A stretch of DNA of 64,000 nt from Pseudeuparius sepicola (Eukaryota > Arthropoda > Insecta > Coleoptera > Anthribidae): the NCBI GenBank assembly GCA_963920635.1, contig OY987298.1:131077735-131141734 (forward strand), in the 5' to 3' direction. The notes under the pieces are model-generated. The model was not told where the DNA came from and made no database searches. It saw nothing but the letters and a program-made list of their open reading frames with translations. Shown in pieces: positions 40,412 through 52,704 of the stretch (the first letter of the stretch is position 1; each line of letters starts with the position of its first letter). Position numbers and translations under genes: made by a program.

Positions 40412-43148
40412 GTCAGTATATAGAGGTTGGTGGAGTTTCGATGGTCCCAAAATTTTTATGTTTGGGCGCCAGAAGCTTGAACTATTTAATGATTAAATAA
40501 AAAGCACATTTTTCTATTTACAATATATTTACAAGTTGTAATTTGTACATGAAAATGTTTACAATAAAGTTGGTAATTGAGCAGTGAATTTTATTGTTTA
40601 CAATTAGGTTTTATTACTGTTGAAAAGTAAAGAAAATACTGTGAAAAATGTTCGATCTTAAAAATAAAAAAATCAGAGATGTTCGACAACACCAATAGCA
40701 CGAAAAGTTCACGTGAGCATTTAAAGTCTTGATGACGAGCACTTTGAAAATTTGACTATTGGATCTCACAGACTACCTTGAAACCTTCCCAAATTAAAGC
40801 TGAGTAGTGGCCACCAACGCTCCAAGCTCCTTTTTCGTGGATTAGGACCTCGGCTAGGCCTCGAGACTCGAGCGGGTCGTGGGTGTCCGAGCTGGTGCTG
40901 GAAGGCGTGCTCACTACTCTAAGCCGGGTTGTAAGGTTGGTGTGCTGGTACTTAGTCCGCCACTGTCTCGCTTACGTGCTTCGCTCACGTACCGGAGTGC
41001 ATGTAACAGAAAACACAACGAACAGTCTCCGAAAACACTGCAGTCGAAAAATCGATGCTATTACAAGGTTCAGTGTTACCTAAGTTACTTAACAATAGCT
41101 ATATAAAAGAAATTATGAGCAATCTGTACAGATTTTGCAATTACATGTAGCAAACCTTAATTAACAACCCCAAGATAGATTAAAGCATGTAACTTTGAAT
41201 TATTGAACCTTGAAATTGACTGTGAAATAGATTAAAAATTACTATACAAAACGATCAATTATCTTGACTATACACTTGACTTATAAATTTACGATACAAT
41301 ATTCACAAGATAAATGGTAACATTAAATAAATACAAAAGCGTTTGGCGACTTCCCCGTTCGATCTCCAAACACTAGACAAAAAAAATATAACAGCTACAA
41401 AAGCTAGATAACCAAAAAAAGGAACCGTGGTAAAGTTCACGTGCTTGGGTCAACTTAAGGGTCCGTTTTTCTAAATCTGTGCTAATTAACAAAATTGATA
41501 ACCAAAATATGTGGCCACAGCTCACTGCATGTAGCCCACAGAGAAAAGTGGTGAACAGGCCTAGGTGAGAGTGTGAGAGTAGCTCAGAAGTCGTCAAAAT
41601 GACGTTATTAATAAAAATTATTAAAAATTGAGCATATACCTACTCCCCCAGACTGTGTTCCCAGGGGTCCTCTCTGTAGTTCCACCTGCAGCATATCGCC
41701 TTTGAAACGTTGAAACTCGATAAATGCGTGGAAATCATCCACTTCCACAGCCCAATGCCACGTGTTCGCAAACACATGCAAAAAACAGAAAACCTCAATT
41801 AGCACAGCGAAAATAAAGGCACACACTACACAAAATCACTTAAGTTGACCATTAAGTGGGAAATTAGGCCTGAACAGAGATTTTCACAAGGAAATTTCGA
41901 TACAGAAAATTCAAGGCCGAATTTCACCCACGCGACTTTTTAGCACGAATGTTCGAAAGGGAAGTGCCCTCCAGTGCTGCTCCTAGGCAAAGAGAAAACG
42001 TACTTCTATCTGTTGGTGAATTGTACCTACTAAAATGTAGACAATTGTACTAAGTTTTCTATAATAAGCGGTCTCGGTTTCCATAGACAATAATCAAGTT
42101 TTGATGGCTGTTCTCAACGTTACCTACCGTAGATTATCTTTTTAAGTTCCCTTTTTTTGAATAGACATAAGCTTCGGAGTGCTTGTTTTGCAGATGATGT
42201 ATCTTGTACTAAAAATGATAATGGTGTACTGACGTCCGAGACTTTGATGTATTGTACTAAATCTAGTACAAATGTACTAAAAAGAGCAGCACTGGTGCCC
42301 TCATGCCTGTCGCCGGTTCTTTTTATAACCTCGCCTGCCAAATGATGACGACTTCCGGCTACTAGAACACAATCGAATCTTTCTAGTTTAAAACTATAAG
42401 AAAAAACTTTGAAATTAGGAAAACTGATGGTCTCGAAACAAAATCTGTCACAAAACACAAAAATTAGCTGCAGAAAATAAATTGACGGTAACTTAGTCAC
42501 AAGCCGCTGCATCTCTGGTGCAGATAGTAAAGTGTGTATTTTGTAACTCAGACAAATTAGCAACAAAGCGAATTGTTGTACCATGCATACCTCAAATGAA
42601 TCAGTTATTCAAAAATTTCAGTAAAGTACATTTTGTACTAGGCACTAGGCACTAGGCACTCTTTTATAGTCTTGATGTCATTTTACTCTGAACTAACCAG
42701 TTCTAATCTGGATTAGGCAACACACTATACACATTAGCTTATATATGGTTGCGGGTGGAAGGAAAATATTCACAAATTGTACGTTTACACGGAGTATATT
42801 TTATGAATCGGAACACAATAGTGAGTTCAAAACCTCGTAACGGAAATTAGGCAAAATTTTCGTTACAAGAGCAATAGGAATACCTTTAGAAAATAGGTCA
42901 TTAGCTTCGTTCGAGTTCTCTTTAGGATTATCCTAGAACTGTCAGGCGCATGCCCCGTGCAATAAATGCGTTCGAGTTCATTTAGGAGTGTTTGTAAACA
43001 GTTCTAGAATTACTAGATGAGTGTTAGGGTTTTAGACCGTCAGATAGTGACAGACAAAAATCAATCGCTTAGGTACTTTTTGGTCAGTTCAACCGGTAAT
43101 GGATGGTAATTGTTGCTGGTTCTTGGTGTCGACTTCATGGCAGGTAGG
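40412..43148 (+). other. Start of the 11-kb intron, no gene seen
   Basis: This is intron sequence. The frames near 40879 and 42120 are featureless. A short tandem CTAGGCA triplicate lies at 42640-42660. Confidence 0.5.
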
Positions 43149-44395
43149 GCAGGAAACGAATACCGAAAAATCCCCCAATTCGGGAATAAATGGTGCTCAA
43201 CGAATTATTATTTTAAGTTGTATGGTTGACGCCTAGGAGTAACATACCAAAAGTCCCCAGCCGTGGACCTTATGCGTTAGGAGTTAGAAAGGTGGAAAGG
43301 GACGTTTCTTAGGGTTTTAGCTATTATCTCGAAAACTAAGTGTCCTAGCGAAAAGGTTATTCCATACGAAATGAAAGTAAATTGAATTTTCTACAAAATG
43401 ATTCTTCACTTTTTGCTAGGAACAGTAGTTAAGGGTGTATGATACTTTGAAAATGCGAAAAGTATGAAAAACCATGGTTTTTATTATCACCTAATTTAAA
43501 AAAATGAATGTATGTATTGCTAGTGACATCTTGCGGCGAAAAAGCTAACTAGACTCATTGTCAGATAATACAGATTGCTAAGCATGCAGTTGTAACTTCA
43601 CTCAAGAGCAAGAAAAGTATGGTGAAAGTATTTTGTATTTTGTACATCTACAAAGTTTTCTGTGATCCCTTAGCAACACAGGATATGATAGCTGATGCAG
43701 GAGAGCGCCTTTTGTAAGCATTGTACCAGGCCCCAGAAGGAGCAGACCTGAACCGGGTACGACACCAGGCCTTTGTTAAAGCCTCAACAAAGCCAAAGCC
43801 TGATTTTAAGGCATTTCGACCTACCAGAGGGACTGCTCGCCAACACTCATCCCTTACAGTTCATTTGCAGTACGGACCCAGTTGCGCCAGAATCCGTCCT
43901 AAATAACATATTTAAACTGGAGCAGGCATACTCTGCTCGCTTGTGCGCGGCACTTGCCGCACTTCGTGTATCAACGGCCCTCCAATCATCAGCCTTAATG
44001 ACGACGACGACGATGATGATATTGACGATGAATTCGACCAATTACTTGATATTGCCTTGTAAATAATAATATAGTAAAATTTTCTACTCGTTAAGCATTA
44101 CCTACCTCCTACACTTTTTTCCAGCTCTTCGCATTTTCAAACTAGTCTACATCCTTAACTACTGCTCTTAGCAAGAAAATGAATAGAATCTTTTTTATAG
44201 AAAATTTAATTTTCTTTCATTTTGTATAGAATGTATAGTTTTAGAGATAATAGTGAAACTCCTTAAAACCGGCCTTTTCCACCTACCTCTCGCTTGACGC
44301 ATAAGGTCCACGGCTGGGGCCAACTCAGCAACTTAAAACAATAATCCGTTGAGCACTATTTATTTCCGAAATCATGTTTTCGTTTCCTGGCCTAT
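43149..44395. mobile_element. Foldback element with a decayed ORF in its centre
   Basis: Arms of about 300 bp (43149-43460 and 44118-44395) share CAGCCGTGGACCTTATGCG and GGAAACGA ends in inverted orientation. The centre (43700-43880) encodes YQAPEGADLNRVRHQAFVKA and PTRGTARQHS, a pattern I have seen in repetitive insect ORFs but cannot assign to a superfamily. An acidic CGA/GAT microsatellite follows at 43999-44033. Confidence 0.6.
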
Positions 44396-46341
44396 GGTAT
44401 CGGAGCTTAGTCTCGTACCTATTGCACGAGTTCTAGAGACGGTTCCCGCGTTTTCTTAAGATATTTTTATTTGAAAAATATCTGATCTTGTATCTAAATG
44501 TCTAAATATAAATTGTAAGTATCTAAGATCGTAAAACGTATTTAAGTTCCTGATTTTAAAGATTTAAAATTTTCCAAGATTTTCCGAATCATATCAACAC
44601 TTTTTATTGTTTACTTTTTTATTTTACCATAGTACATAACGATGACATAAATGACGCGTTCATAGGCACGCGCTTTTACCGTTTAGGCTAAATCCACTTC
44701 AGAAAATTGTTTTCATGGAGCCACTTATATCTGACGTTGATATTGAAATAATTATTAGTAGCTTTTAATTAATAAAAAATTTGGCGGTACATCCAGAGAG
44801 GACCTTTTTTAAATTTTGTTCAAGGGAAATTTCTAAGTAGGTAGGTATAGATTGGTATATTGATCTGGCAGTGCTAATATATACCTATATCATCGGACTC
44901 GGAATTATTTCTATTTATTTCTCTAAAGTGCCTGGGTTATAGAGTAGATTACCTATAAAATCTCATATTGTTTATGAAAATATTTTAGATCCCAAAAATC
45001 ATAACAATTCGATATTTTGAATTTGCAGTGGGTAATATGAAGCTGCGGTTAGTTTCATGGTTGGAATTGACGTTATCTGATTTGTTTGCTCTAACGACGT
45101 AAAGTAGTCGTAAGATGTAAGTACATACAGTACTTACACCTTTGCTTCTAGGTTGACAACTCTCTATGATAATTTATTAAACGTGAGATGTTTTTTATAT
45201 CCTTTTTATAGAGTATACCTATGTCATTGCAGCTTTTATTCCCGCACGTGCAATTTTATCGTTTTTTTAGTTTCGAGGATCTGATGATGCAAAACAATTG
45301 AGTTTGCGAAACGGGTAATCCCTAAAATGAAGTTTTATTTTATATTACTTCATATTAATAACTTCCTACAATGGACATTCCTTTCAACTAATTATTGAAT
45401 TAGTGAGTAGTTTAATCTCAATAAATGTGATCATAGAGGAAGTAGGTATAGTATGCATTACTCGAGTTATGTACGCACCTCTTTATTAATACGTCACTTC
45501 AAATCAGACGTCGTATTTGAATTCTTGCTATGCTATACTAGTATAGAAAGTGCCCTTGGTATGATAATCAAATATCCAGGGAAAAATTAAAAAATCAGGA
45601 TGCTAAATGGGCGCCAATTTCATTATCATTTCGTATTTTTTAGTTATAAACGTCACACTTTGTCGGTACGGTGAACTGTCAGTTTTCTTCAATCTCGGCA
45701 ATGTCTTATCTTTCTCCAACAAGTACAAAGGATTTGATGTTTCTGTTTCTTGAAAGATCTGTTCTAGGAAATTTCTCACGAAACAAGAATCACAACATAC
45801 CTAATCGATTGATATAACATGACCTGTGCAATGCGTGCATTCTGCTATAGAGTTAATGGAGAAATCGGAGGGAAAATGTATTTGAAACATTATCATTGAG
45901 ATTAAGGCGAAGCCATGGCCGGCACAGACATTCCTGTCTTAAGCGTAACAAATTACGAAATTGTGCATGAAACTGGGGCAGGTGTATTTTTCTCCCCCAG
46001 AAAGTTAACTCCACGAACAAAGATAAATTCCTGAGCATTTTTCTCGGCTCCTAACTAAGGAGCTAAGGACACATTTACATCTCTGCAACGTCCCAATTAT
46101 TAACGTTTTTTGTCGTTATGACGCAGGATCCGGTGAGTAATTGCTTTCATTTGAAGAGGCACGAACGCAGGGGAGGTTGTTGCAGGCTAATTGGCACGGG
46201 GAACTTGTAAATCAATAGCAGTCTATTTATTCAGTTTCAATAAAAAATATAAAAACATATGTTACTGGAGAGTTCCGTTTATGAAGAGTAATTATTGCAA
46301 TAAGGAATTACAATATCCAAGCAGATTGATGGATATAGGTA
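44396..46341. other. Intron sequence with a Penelope-type end
   Basis: Mostly featureless AT-rich DNA. It includes the hammerhead-like motif at 45277-45321 and a GC-richer stretch at 46020-46200 that may be conserved non-coding. Confidence 0.45.
45277..45321 (+). ncRNA. Hammerhead ribozyme-like motif
   Basis: In order: GGAT, CTGATGA (45281-45287), a stem GCAAA paired with TTTGC around a small loop, GAAA (45308-45311), C-GG-G with GTA as cleavage triplet (45315-45317), then ATCC pairing back to GGAT. All conserved hammerhead bases (CUGANGA, GAAA, UH) are present, with a minimal stem III as in Penelope-like elements. Probably the end of an otherwise lost element. Confidence 0.65.
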
Positions 46342-47148
46342 CAATGTGTCCACGGCAAAGCGGTATTATAGGTGTATATGACAAATTTTTTTGCATTACA
46401 AACACAATTTTTTGTATTCTGCTCTTGCTTCACCCAAAAACTATTTTTTAGTATCTTGGACTTTAAAAAAATTATAGAGGGCGCTGGTAGCAGCTTAAAA
46501 ACAAAAATCGCATCAGGTAAAGTGCCTTTTCTGTGAGAAATATTGAAAAATTTTATTAGAAAAACTTGCTCAGAATTAAAAAATATGACGAATTACAGAA
46601 CTAAATATTTTTATTTATATATTTTTTAAATATTATAAATAATGTAATCATAATTTAAATTTATTTGTATTCTACCCATGTTCCTCCACTTTCAGTACAC
46701 ATCTCAACTCTGTTCTTAAATTCTTTGTATCTATTTTGAATGGGAAGGTAAATTGAATTTATAGCACTTATAATTTTAATGTTTTAAGAAGAGTATGCCG
46801 TGGAAACAAAAATAAAAGTGATCTGTCTTTGTGTCAGAATAATTTATTGTTGGAGGAACAGGGGTATAAATAAATTTAAATTATGATTACATTTAAAAAA
46901 AAAATGAAATAAAAAAAATTTTAGTTCTGTCATTTGATACAACGTCATATTTTTTAATTGTTAGCAAGTTTTTCTAATGCGATTTTTATTTTTAAGCTGC
47001 TACCAGCGCCCTCTATAAATTTTTTAAAGTCCAAGATACTAAAAATAGTTTTTGAGTGAAGCAAGAGCAGAATACAAAAAATTTTGTGTGTAATGCAAAA
47101 GAAAATTGTCATATACTTCTATAATACCGCTTTGCCGTGGACATATTG
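46342..47148. mobile_element. TA-flanked inverted-repeat element (807 bp)
   Basis: CAATGTGTCCACGGCAAAGC at the left is inverted at the right (GCTTTGCCGTGGACATATTG), with TA on both sides. The arms are about 180 bp and include CGCTGGTAGCAGCTTAAAAA. No coding capacity. Confidence 0.8.
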
Positions 47149-47272
47149 TATATATACGATCTGAATGATCTGTTTTTGGTTTTTTAAGAAAAGTGGTACC
47201 TTATTGGATACAAGTACTTAGTACGAGGGAAATTATCCAATATCACCATAATTTTACCACAGCCTGTATGTA

Positions 47273-47637
47273 TTACGCCGAATCTGCGTAATTGCCGATT
47301 ACTTGTAATCGACAACTTTTTGCCGATTACATGAAATAAGCAGCGGGTTTGCCGATTTCATGTGATAGGCAAAATAATGCTCAATCCATGTACTGGGTAC
47401 ACAAAGCTTTGCCGATTACGTGAAATAGGCAACTACACAAACCTCACTTTTTAAGACGATATTTGTGGTAATAATCCCGAAATTCGGCGCGCGCCGAATG
47501 TCGGGCGAAAACAGCGGCCGAACTGGATGTAAACACGGCATAAATCTGTAGATTTACCAGTTTCGTCCATTTTTACACTTGAACTTCACAGAATACCTAA
47601 ATATTATGTAATCGGCAATTACGCAGATTCGGCGTAA
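47273..47637. repeat. MITE with TTACGCCGAATCTGCG ends (365 bp)
   Basis: TTACGCCGAATCTGCGTAAT followed by TGCCGATTAC is exactly inverted at the right end. Inside, TTTGCCGATTAC-ATGAAATAGGCA units repeat three times. Target site TA or TAT. Confidence 0.8.
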
Positions 47638-49120
47638 CATATGCATTAGATAGAGCCAAACATTAAAGTGGACTGTCTAGTCAATGACTTTATCTACCGT
47701 TACCAAAACGCTTGCGTGCCCTTGCTTCCAGTTAGTAGGTACTTGCTTACCTACGTTCTGGGTGATTGATTTTTACAAAAGTGAAGTCTCATCGCTTGGT
47801 GAGCACATTGCAATATCCACAACACCTTCTGAGATGAACCAAACTGCTCAATTCAAACTTTTCTGTTTTATAGGCAATAATCTTATGGATCAAAAATATT
47901 CAAGTAGATATAGGTACCTAATGTTAAATACATAAGACATGCATCTCATATATAGACGATGAAACAAAACCAGTAGATAATAGTGCTTAATTTAAATTGG
48001 GCATGCCATTATCTAGACATCTACTATATGCAAATATCTAAATTCAGAGGATCAACTCAGCATTTCGCTTTAACTTGATCCTGATGGCATACCTGCAGGT
48101 GAATAATATTCGCCGTCGTCTGAAAAATGCTCCGACATATCAGAATTGTCATTATCTTCGGCCGCCTAGCGCGGTAAATTCAGCCATCCAGCTCGTCATG
48201 CCGCGACGCTTCAAAAATAGCGGCAAATAATGCAATTTGGGGGCGGTAGCGATCAACTCGTACCGGGGAATTTCACATTTCCCACATGACTTAATACCCC
48301 TCAAGGCGGGATAGATGTGCCAGTGACGGGGCGGTAATGGCCTATCGAAGAAAAATAATGTATCAAATTATTAGACATCTCGAGAAACTTCTTATGAAAT
48401 CGGAAATATTAAAATACACTTGGGAAATATCCTGGATTGTTTGGAACTATCAAAGGAACGAGAATACGTAGGATTTCAATATGTATGATGGTAAATATGA
48501 GTCCCAGGTCCTATGTGAACCCCAGGAAACCAGGCGGAATTTTGTTATAAGCAGTTCTCAATCTAATTTGTTATCAGGCAAGCTTTTAACCTATGCCTCT
48601 TCTGCTTGGATTATTAAGGTATCAAAAGAGAATTGCTACCATAATTAGCAATATCGGGAATTTATGTAACTAGTGTACAAACACTCCTTTAACGAAGCCG
48701 AAGACGCCTTGCACATGAGATTTATACACTATTTTTTCTATGACCGTTTTAAGTATGTAGCTGAAATCGTACTAAACTTCGAGGATACTAATTATTTATC
48801 CTCGCAAGTGACTGACGACCTTTCTTCTTCTTTTCAGCGTCAGGCGCCCGAAGTTATCGTGCCCAAAGAACCTATTTTGCGTACCGTTCATGAAAAGATC
48901 ACGTAGTTTATGCACTGAAAATCCTATAATGTCTACTTTTGTTAATTCCGATATTTCCTATAAAACAATACTTATAGTATAGAACACCAGAGGGTGTTCC
49001 GTAATGTAAAATTCTACGATACTTTTTGTTTAAAGAAATAAGAGATATTTCCAATATTTAGAGAATGTTGACAGCAACAGAAACGCTAAAATTGAAGCAA
49101 TCGGCATTTTGGGGGCATGA
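47638..49120. other. Intron sequence; GC-richer island at 48100-48350
   Basis: No gene. The island has CGCCGTCGTCTG, GGCAAATAATGCAATTTGGG and GGGGCGGTAATGG and no open frame; it stands out from the AT-rich surroundings and may be conserved non-coding DNA. Confidence 0.4.
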
Positions 49121-49124
49121 TATA

Positions 49125-51195
49125 GTTCTAGAAAATTTAATTTTAGGGCATTTTCTAAAATTTATTTGTGGCGTAAAAAGATCCATTAAATTTTAATTGG
49201 GTGTTTCGCCACCAAACTGGTTAAAAGACAACTTTTTCAAGTTGCCTGGAAAATTAACAAATTCTTAACAGTAAATGAACTAAACTTCGAACTTGTAACT
49301 CAAAAAATATCTTCAACAAATTTGTTTCCTGAGCTTTCGGAGAATAAATCTTCCCCCTTTCTCAAAGATCACGTCACGTCAAAGTGAAATGACAGATTAA
49401 TAAATTTCAGGTTAAAATGTCATGACAACAGAAACAATAGCCTAGCCACCTGTCTGATATTGTACCCTGTGTTCTATCTAATTATTTATACTAAGTTCTC
49501 TTTGAATCTGTGGCAATAATATTTTACTGAATTCCACTGAACATTCAGCAACAACAGTTGTCTGTATTTCCTAGAATAAATGCTGATTTTTTAATTTTTC
49601 ATCTATTTCCTACTTCTTCTTTGAGAATTGGTTGGGACCTATCCCACAAAATCCTATGATTGTTATTAAAAGAGTGTTCACATATTTTCGACTTCGAAAT
49701 TAGATTTTGCCTGATATAATTTTTATGTTCTTTTAAACGAACGTTAAATGGCCTATATACAAGTCTCCCCAACATAGAACTTTCCACAATCGCAAGGAAT
49801 TTTGTAAATGCATTTTTTTGAATTTTGTACCTCAGTAAATGGTTTCGCGTTAACTAGCATCGATCTTAATGTATTTTTGGTTTTAAATACTGTTCTGACG
49901 TTAAAACGATTGCCTATGCGTTTTAGCTTATCTGATAGTCCAGGAATATAAGGAATAATTAAATAAATAAAAATAAAATAAAATAAATTTACTGGTCGGT
50001 CCACCAGATTTATTTCTGTAATTCTATTAGCATTGCTCGATAAATTCAGTAGGATAACTATTCCTCTCAAGAACATGTTCTATATGTTTAATTTCCTCCT
50101 CAAATTTTGTGTTATTAGAACAAATCTCTTTAGCCCTGTCATACAAAACTTTAATTACTCCTTTTTTAACCCTAATTTGATGATTGGAGTTAAAATTGAG
50201 ATATCTATTAGTAGTAAAATAAATTATTTTTATTTGTTTATGAGAATGATAGACAATATCCGTTTAAATGTATGGTTTGAAGCCTTGTCTGTCCATTTTT
50301 GAAGTATTTTTTAGTTTATGATGTCTTGCATTACTTACATGCAGTATAATAATGCATTTTTGTTAAATAAAAAATAAATATATGTATTAAATGAGAACAT
50401 TTACTGGATGTCCCTGGGTACATTATTCGTCCCTAGGTACGTAAGTGCCTGTGCCTTGGTACATCTTAAGGCTGTACCAAGGGACTCTTGACATCAATAC
50501 ATAAACTCAAATAAAAAAAATGGGAAACATGAATCTGAAAAATTTTAAAAAGTTTTTTTGAGTCCTAAAATATCATTGATCCTGATGGTGTTTAAAGAAA
50601 TTATCCAATTGCTTTTTACAATTGTAAAGCAAGATAATTGTAAAAATTGTCCCTGGGTACAGCACTCTCCCCTATGTGTTGGTTTTCTATAGACACTAGT
50701 TTCCATACTATCTGATTTCAGTATAGAAACATCTAAGAAAGATAATTGATTATTATTTTCAATTTCTAAGGTAAACTTAATATAAGGTTCTTGTGAGTTT
50801 ATAAAATTTAATAATGAATTTAAATCATCTATATAGAGATATTATTGCCACAGATTTAAAGAGAAGTTAATATAAATAATTAGATAGAACACAGGGTACA
50901 ATATCAGACAGGTGGCTAGGCTATTGTTTCTGTTGTCATGACATTTTAACCTGAAATTTATTAATCTGTCATTTCACTTTGACGTGACATGATCTTTGAG
51001 AAAGGAGGAAGATTTATTTTCCGAAAGCTCAGGAAACAAATTTGTTGAAGATATTTTTTGAGTTACAAGTTCAAAGTTTAGTTCATTTACCGTTAAGAAT
51101 TTGTTAATTTTCCGGGAAACTTGAAAAAGTTGTCTTTTAACCAGTTTGGTGGCGAAAAACCCAATTAAAATTCAATGGATTAATTTTAGGGCCTT
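49125..51195 (-). mobile_element. Penelope-like element with inverted flanking arms, decayed
   Basis: The arms 49125-49540 and about 50855-51195 are inverted copies (for example GAACACAGGGTACAATATCA). Between them, on the minus strand, lie reverse transcriptase and GIY-YIG endonuclease fragments. An unrelated AT-rich insertion of about 250 bp separates the RT parts near 50400-50650. Confidence 0.8.
49599..50840 (-). pseudogene. Penelope-like RT and GIY-YIG endonuclease remnants
   Basis: Reading leftward from 50840: [20 protein letters not shown] and TSVYRKPTH (RT core end); then 50250-50035: HQIRVKKGVIKVLYDRAKEI (thumb/linker); then 50000-49599: IPYIPGLSDKLKRIGNRFNV, CDCGKFYVGET (GIY-YIG entry), and, after a frame shift, VRLKEHKNYI and CEHSFNNNHRILWD. 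This domain order defines Penelope-like elements. Several stops and shifts make it inactive. Confidence 0.85.
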
Positions 51196-51368
51196 TCCCG
51201 GAAAAAATATTTTTGGGTTTTATTTTCATCATACTTGATGATGAATCTATACAAAATAGTGCGAAAAAGGCAAATGCGGACAAATTTGTGACATCTTAGG
51301 TTCGTCCACTGTAACCATATAGCCACTAAACTATTCTTCGCCTGCTCAATCCATGCCCTTCTTTCCAG

Positions 51369-51590
51369 ATCGGCGGTAGTAACAACGACGGCCTGACCAA
51401 GCAGCAACTTGATCTGATCCATCAGATCATGGAGCAGACGCAGCGGCAGTCGCAGCAGGCGTCGGCTGTGTCGAAAAATACCCCCAGGACGGCCACGAAG
51501 AGGCCGTCAAGGGATCGAAGTAGATCGACAACAGCGTCCGCCTCCACCAGCACACAGGCCACGTCGACAACCACGTGGTCGACCAGCTCG
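51369..51590 (+). CDS. C2H2 zinc-finger gene, exon d
   Basis: 222 bp (74 codons, phase 0 on both sides) between TTCTTTCCAG and GTGAGT. It encodes LTKQQLDLIHQIMEQTQRQ, a Gln-rich helix, then an Arg/Thr/Ser low-complexity stretch ending TTTWSTSS. GC-rich, same strand and compatible phase with exon c, so I join them across an 11-kb intron. The gene goes on beyond; no later exon is recognised before 64000. Confidence 0.75.
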
Positions 51591-52400
51591 GTGAGTACAA
51601 ATATCATCAGCTTAATATTAGAATCTTGGCTTCTTAATCCTAATCGATTTTTATTTATTTATTTACATCATAATATGTCCAAAACCCTTGATCTTACTAC
51701 AAAGTGAATACGTATCGATACCAAGCGTTTAGAGTTGACCCCATAAAGCCCTATTTAATTTTCTAAATCATGTCGGAGACGCAACCTCTGCCATTTCGGC
51801 ATGTCGATAGCAGACTGCACGAATTCCGTGCCTTGTGCTTTGATGTTCCCTTTGAACCCGACTCCGCACGCAACGGACTGAATGAAGGTATATCTCAGCA
51901 AGGCAGCGTAATATATTGGGTAGATGTAGGCATACGTGATTCTTGGAAAAAGCCCAGCCAGAGAATTGCTAAACAGGAAGTAAAATATCAATAGTTGAGC
52001 GTCTGAAGTCGAATCCGCGATTCTTGGTAAAGAAACTTATATCTGTGAACCTATTAATAATAATAGGGATAGGTCTACCTACATTTTATTCTGCAACTTT
52101 GCTTTATAGCACTTTGAGATATCTCCTTTAAAAAGGGCATTTTATTAGACGGAAACATGATCTCTTTTCTAAATTCCCAAGGGGCAAACGTACCTACCTA
52201 ATTTTAATTTTTCGGAACTAAAATTATGACCCAAATTTGTTTCTATCCAACCAGAGCTGATGGTTAAACTTCAACTAGAATTTATTTTTCTCCCGCAAGA
52301 GCTTTTATGATCTATCCGAGGACATACTGTGATGTGATAAACAATAAGTAGGTATAATTTTTCTTATATATTTTTATGTTTGCGTGAATAGCAAAGGGTA
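51591..52400. other. Intron or downstream sequence
   Basis: No gene. A block at 51740-51870 (AACCTCTGCCATTTCGGCAT) is repeated in altered form at 62130-62220. Confidence 0.4.
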
Positions 52401-52704
52401 TACAGGGTGATTCAGTTTTTATTCGAGAAACTTCGTCAATCGATTAAACACGGCGAAAAATGAAAAAAGTTTATATAAACATATGCTGAAAAATTTATTG
52501 TTTTCTATATACAGGGTGTTTAAATTTCAAGAAAAAAATAGTTCATTTTTTATAACTTTCGATTCTTCGGATAGATTTGAACCAAATTTGATACACAACA
52601 CTTTCATTATGGTTTTTGAATTTCATGAGAATTTCAAGCTGCTCAGGCTACCAGTGGAGGATTTATGGGGTATTCATTTGCATATAAATTAGGAAAAAAT
52701 AGTA

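Noticed and set aside
40010..40450. Long Ala/Arg-rich frames on both strands over the GC-rich exon
   Set aside because: GC-rich exon c opens all frames; only the plus-strand zinc-finger frame has C2H2 patterns and fitting splice sites.
43721..44066. Host gene in the centre of the foldback element
   Set aside because: The frame is short, interrupted and lies between transposon arms; treated as element-derived.
51755..51994. Protein gene on either strand after exon d
   Set aside because: Both strands are open over the same 230 bp and a decayed copy of the block occurs at 62130; a repeat, not a gene.
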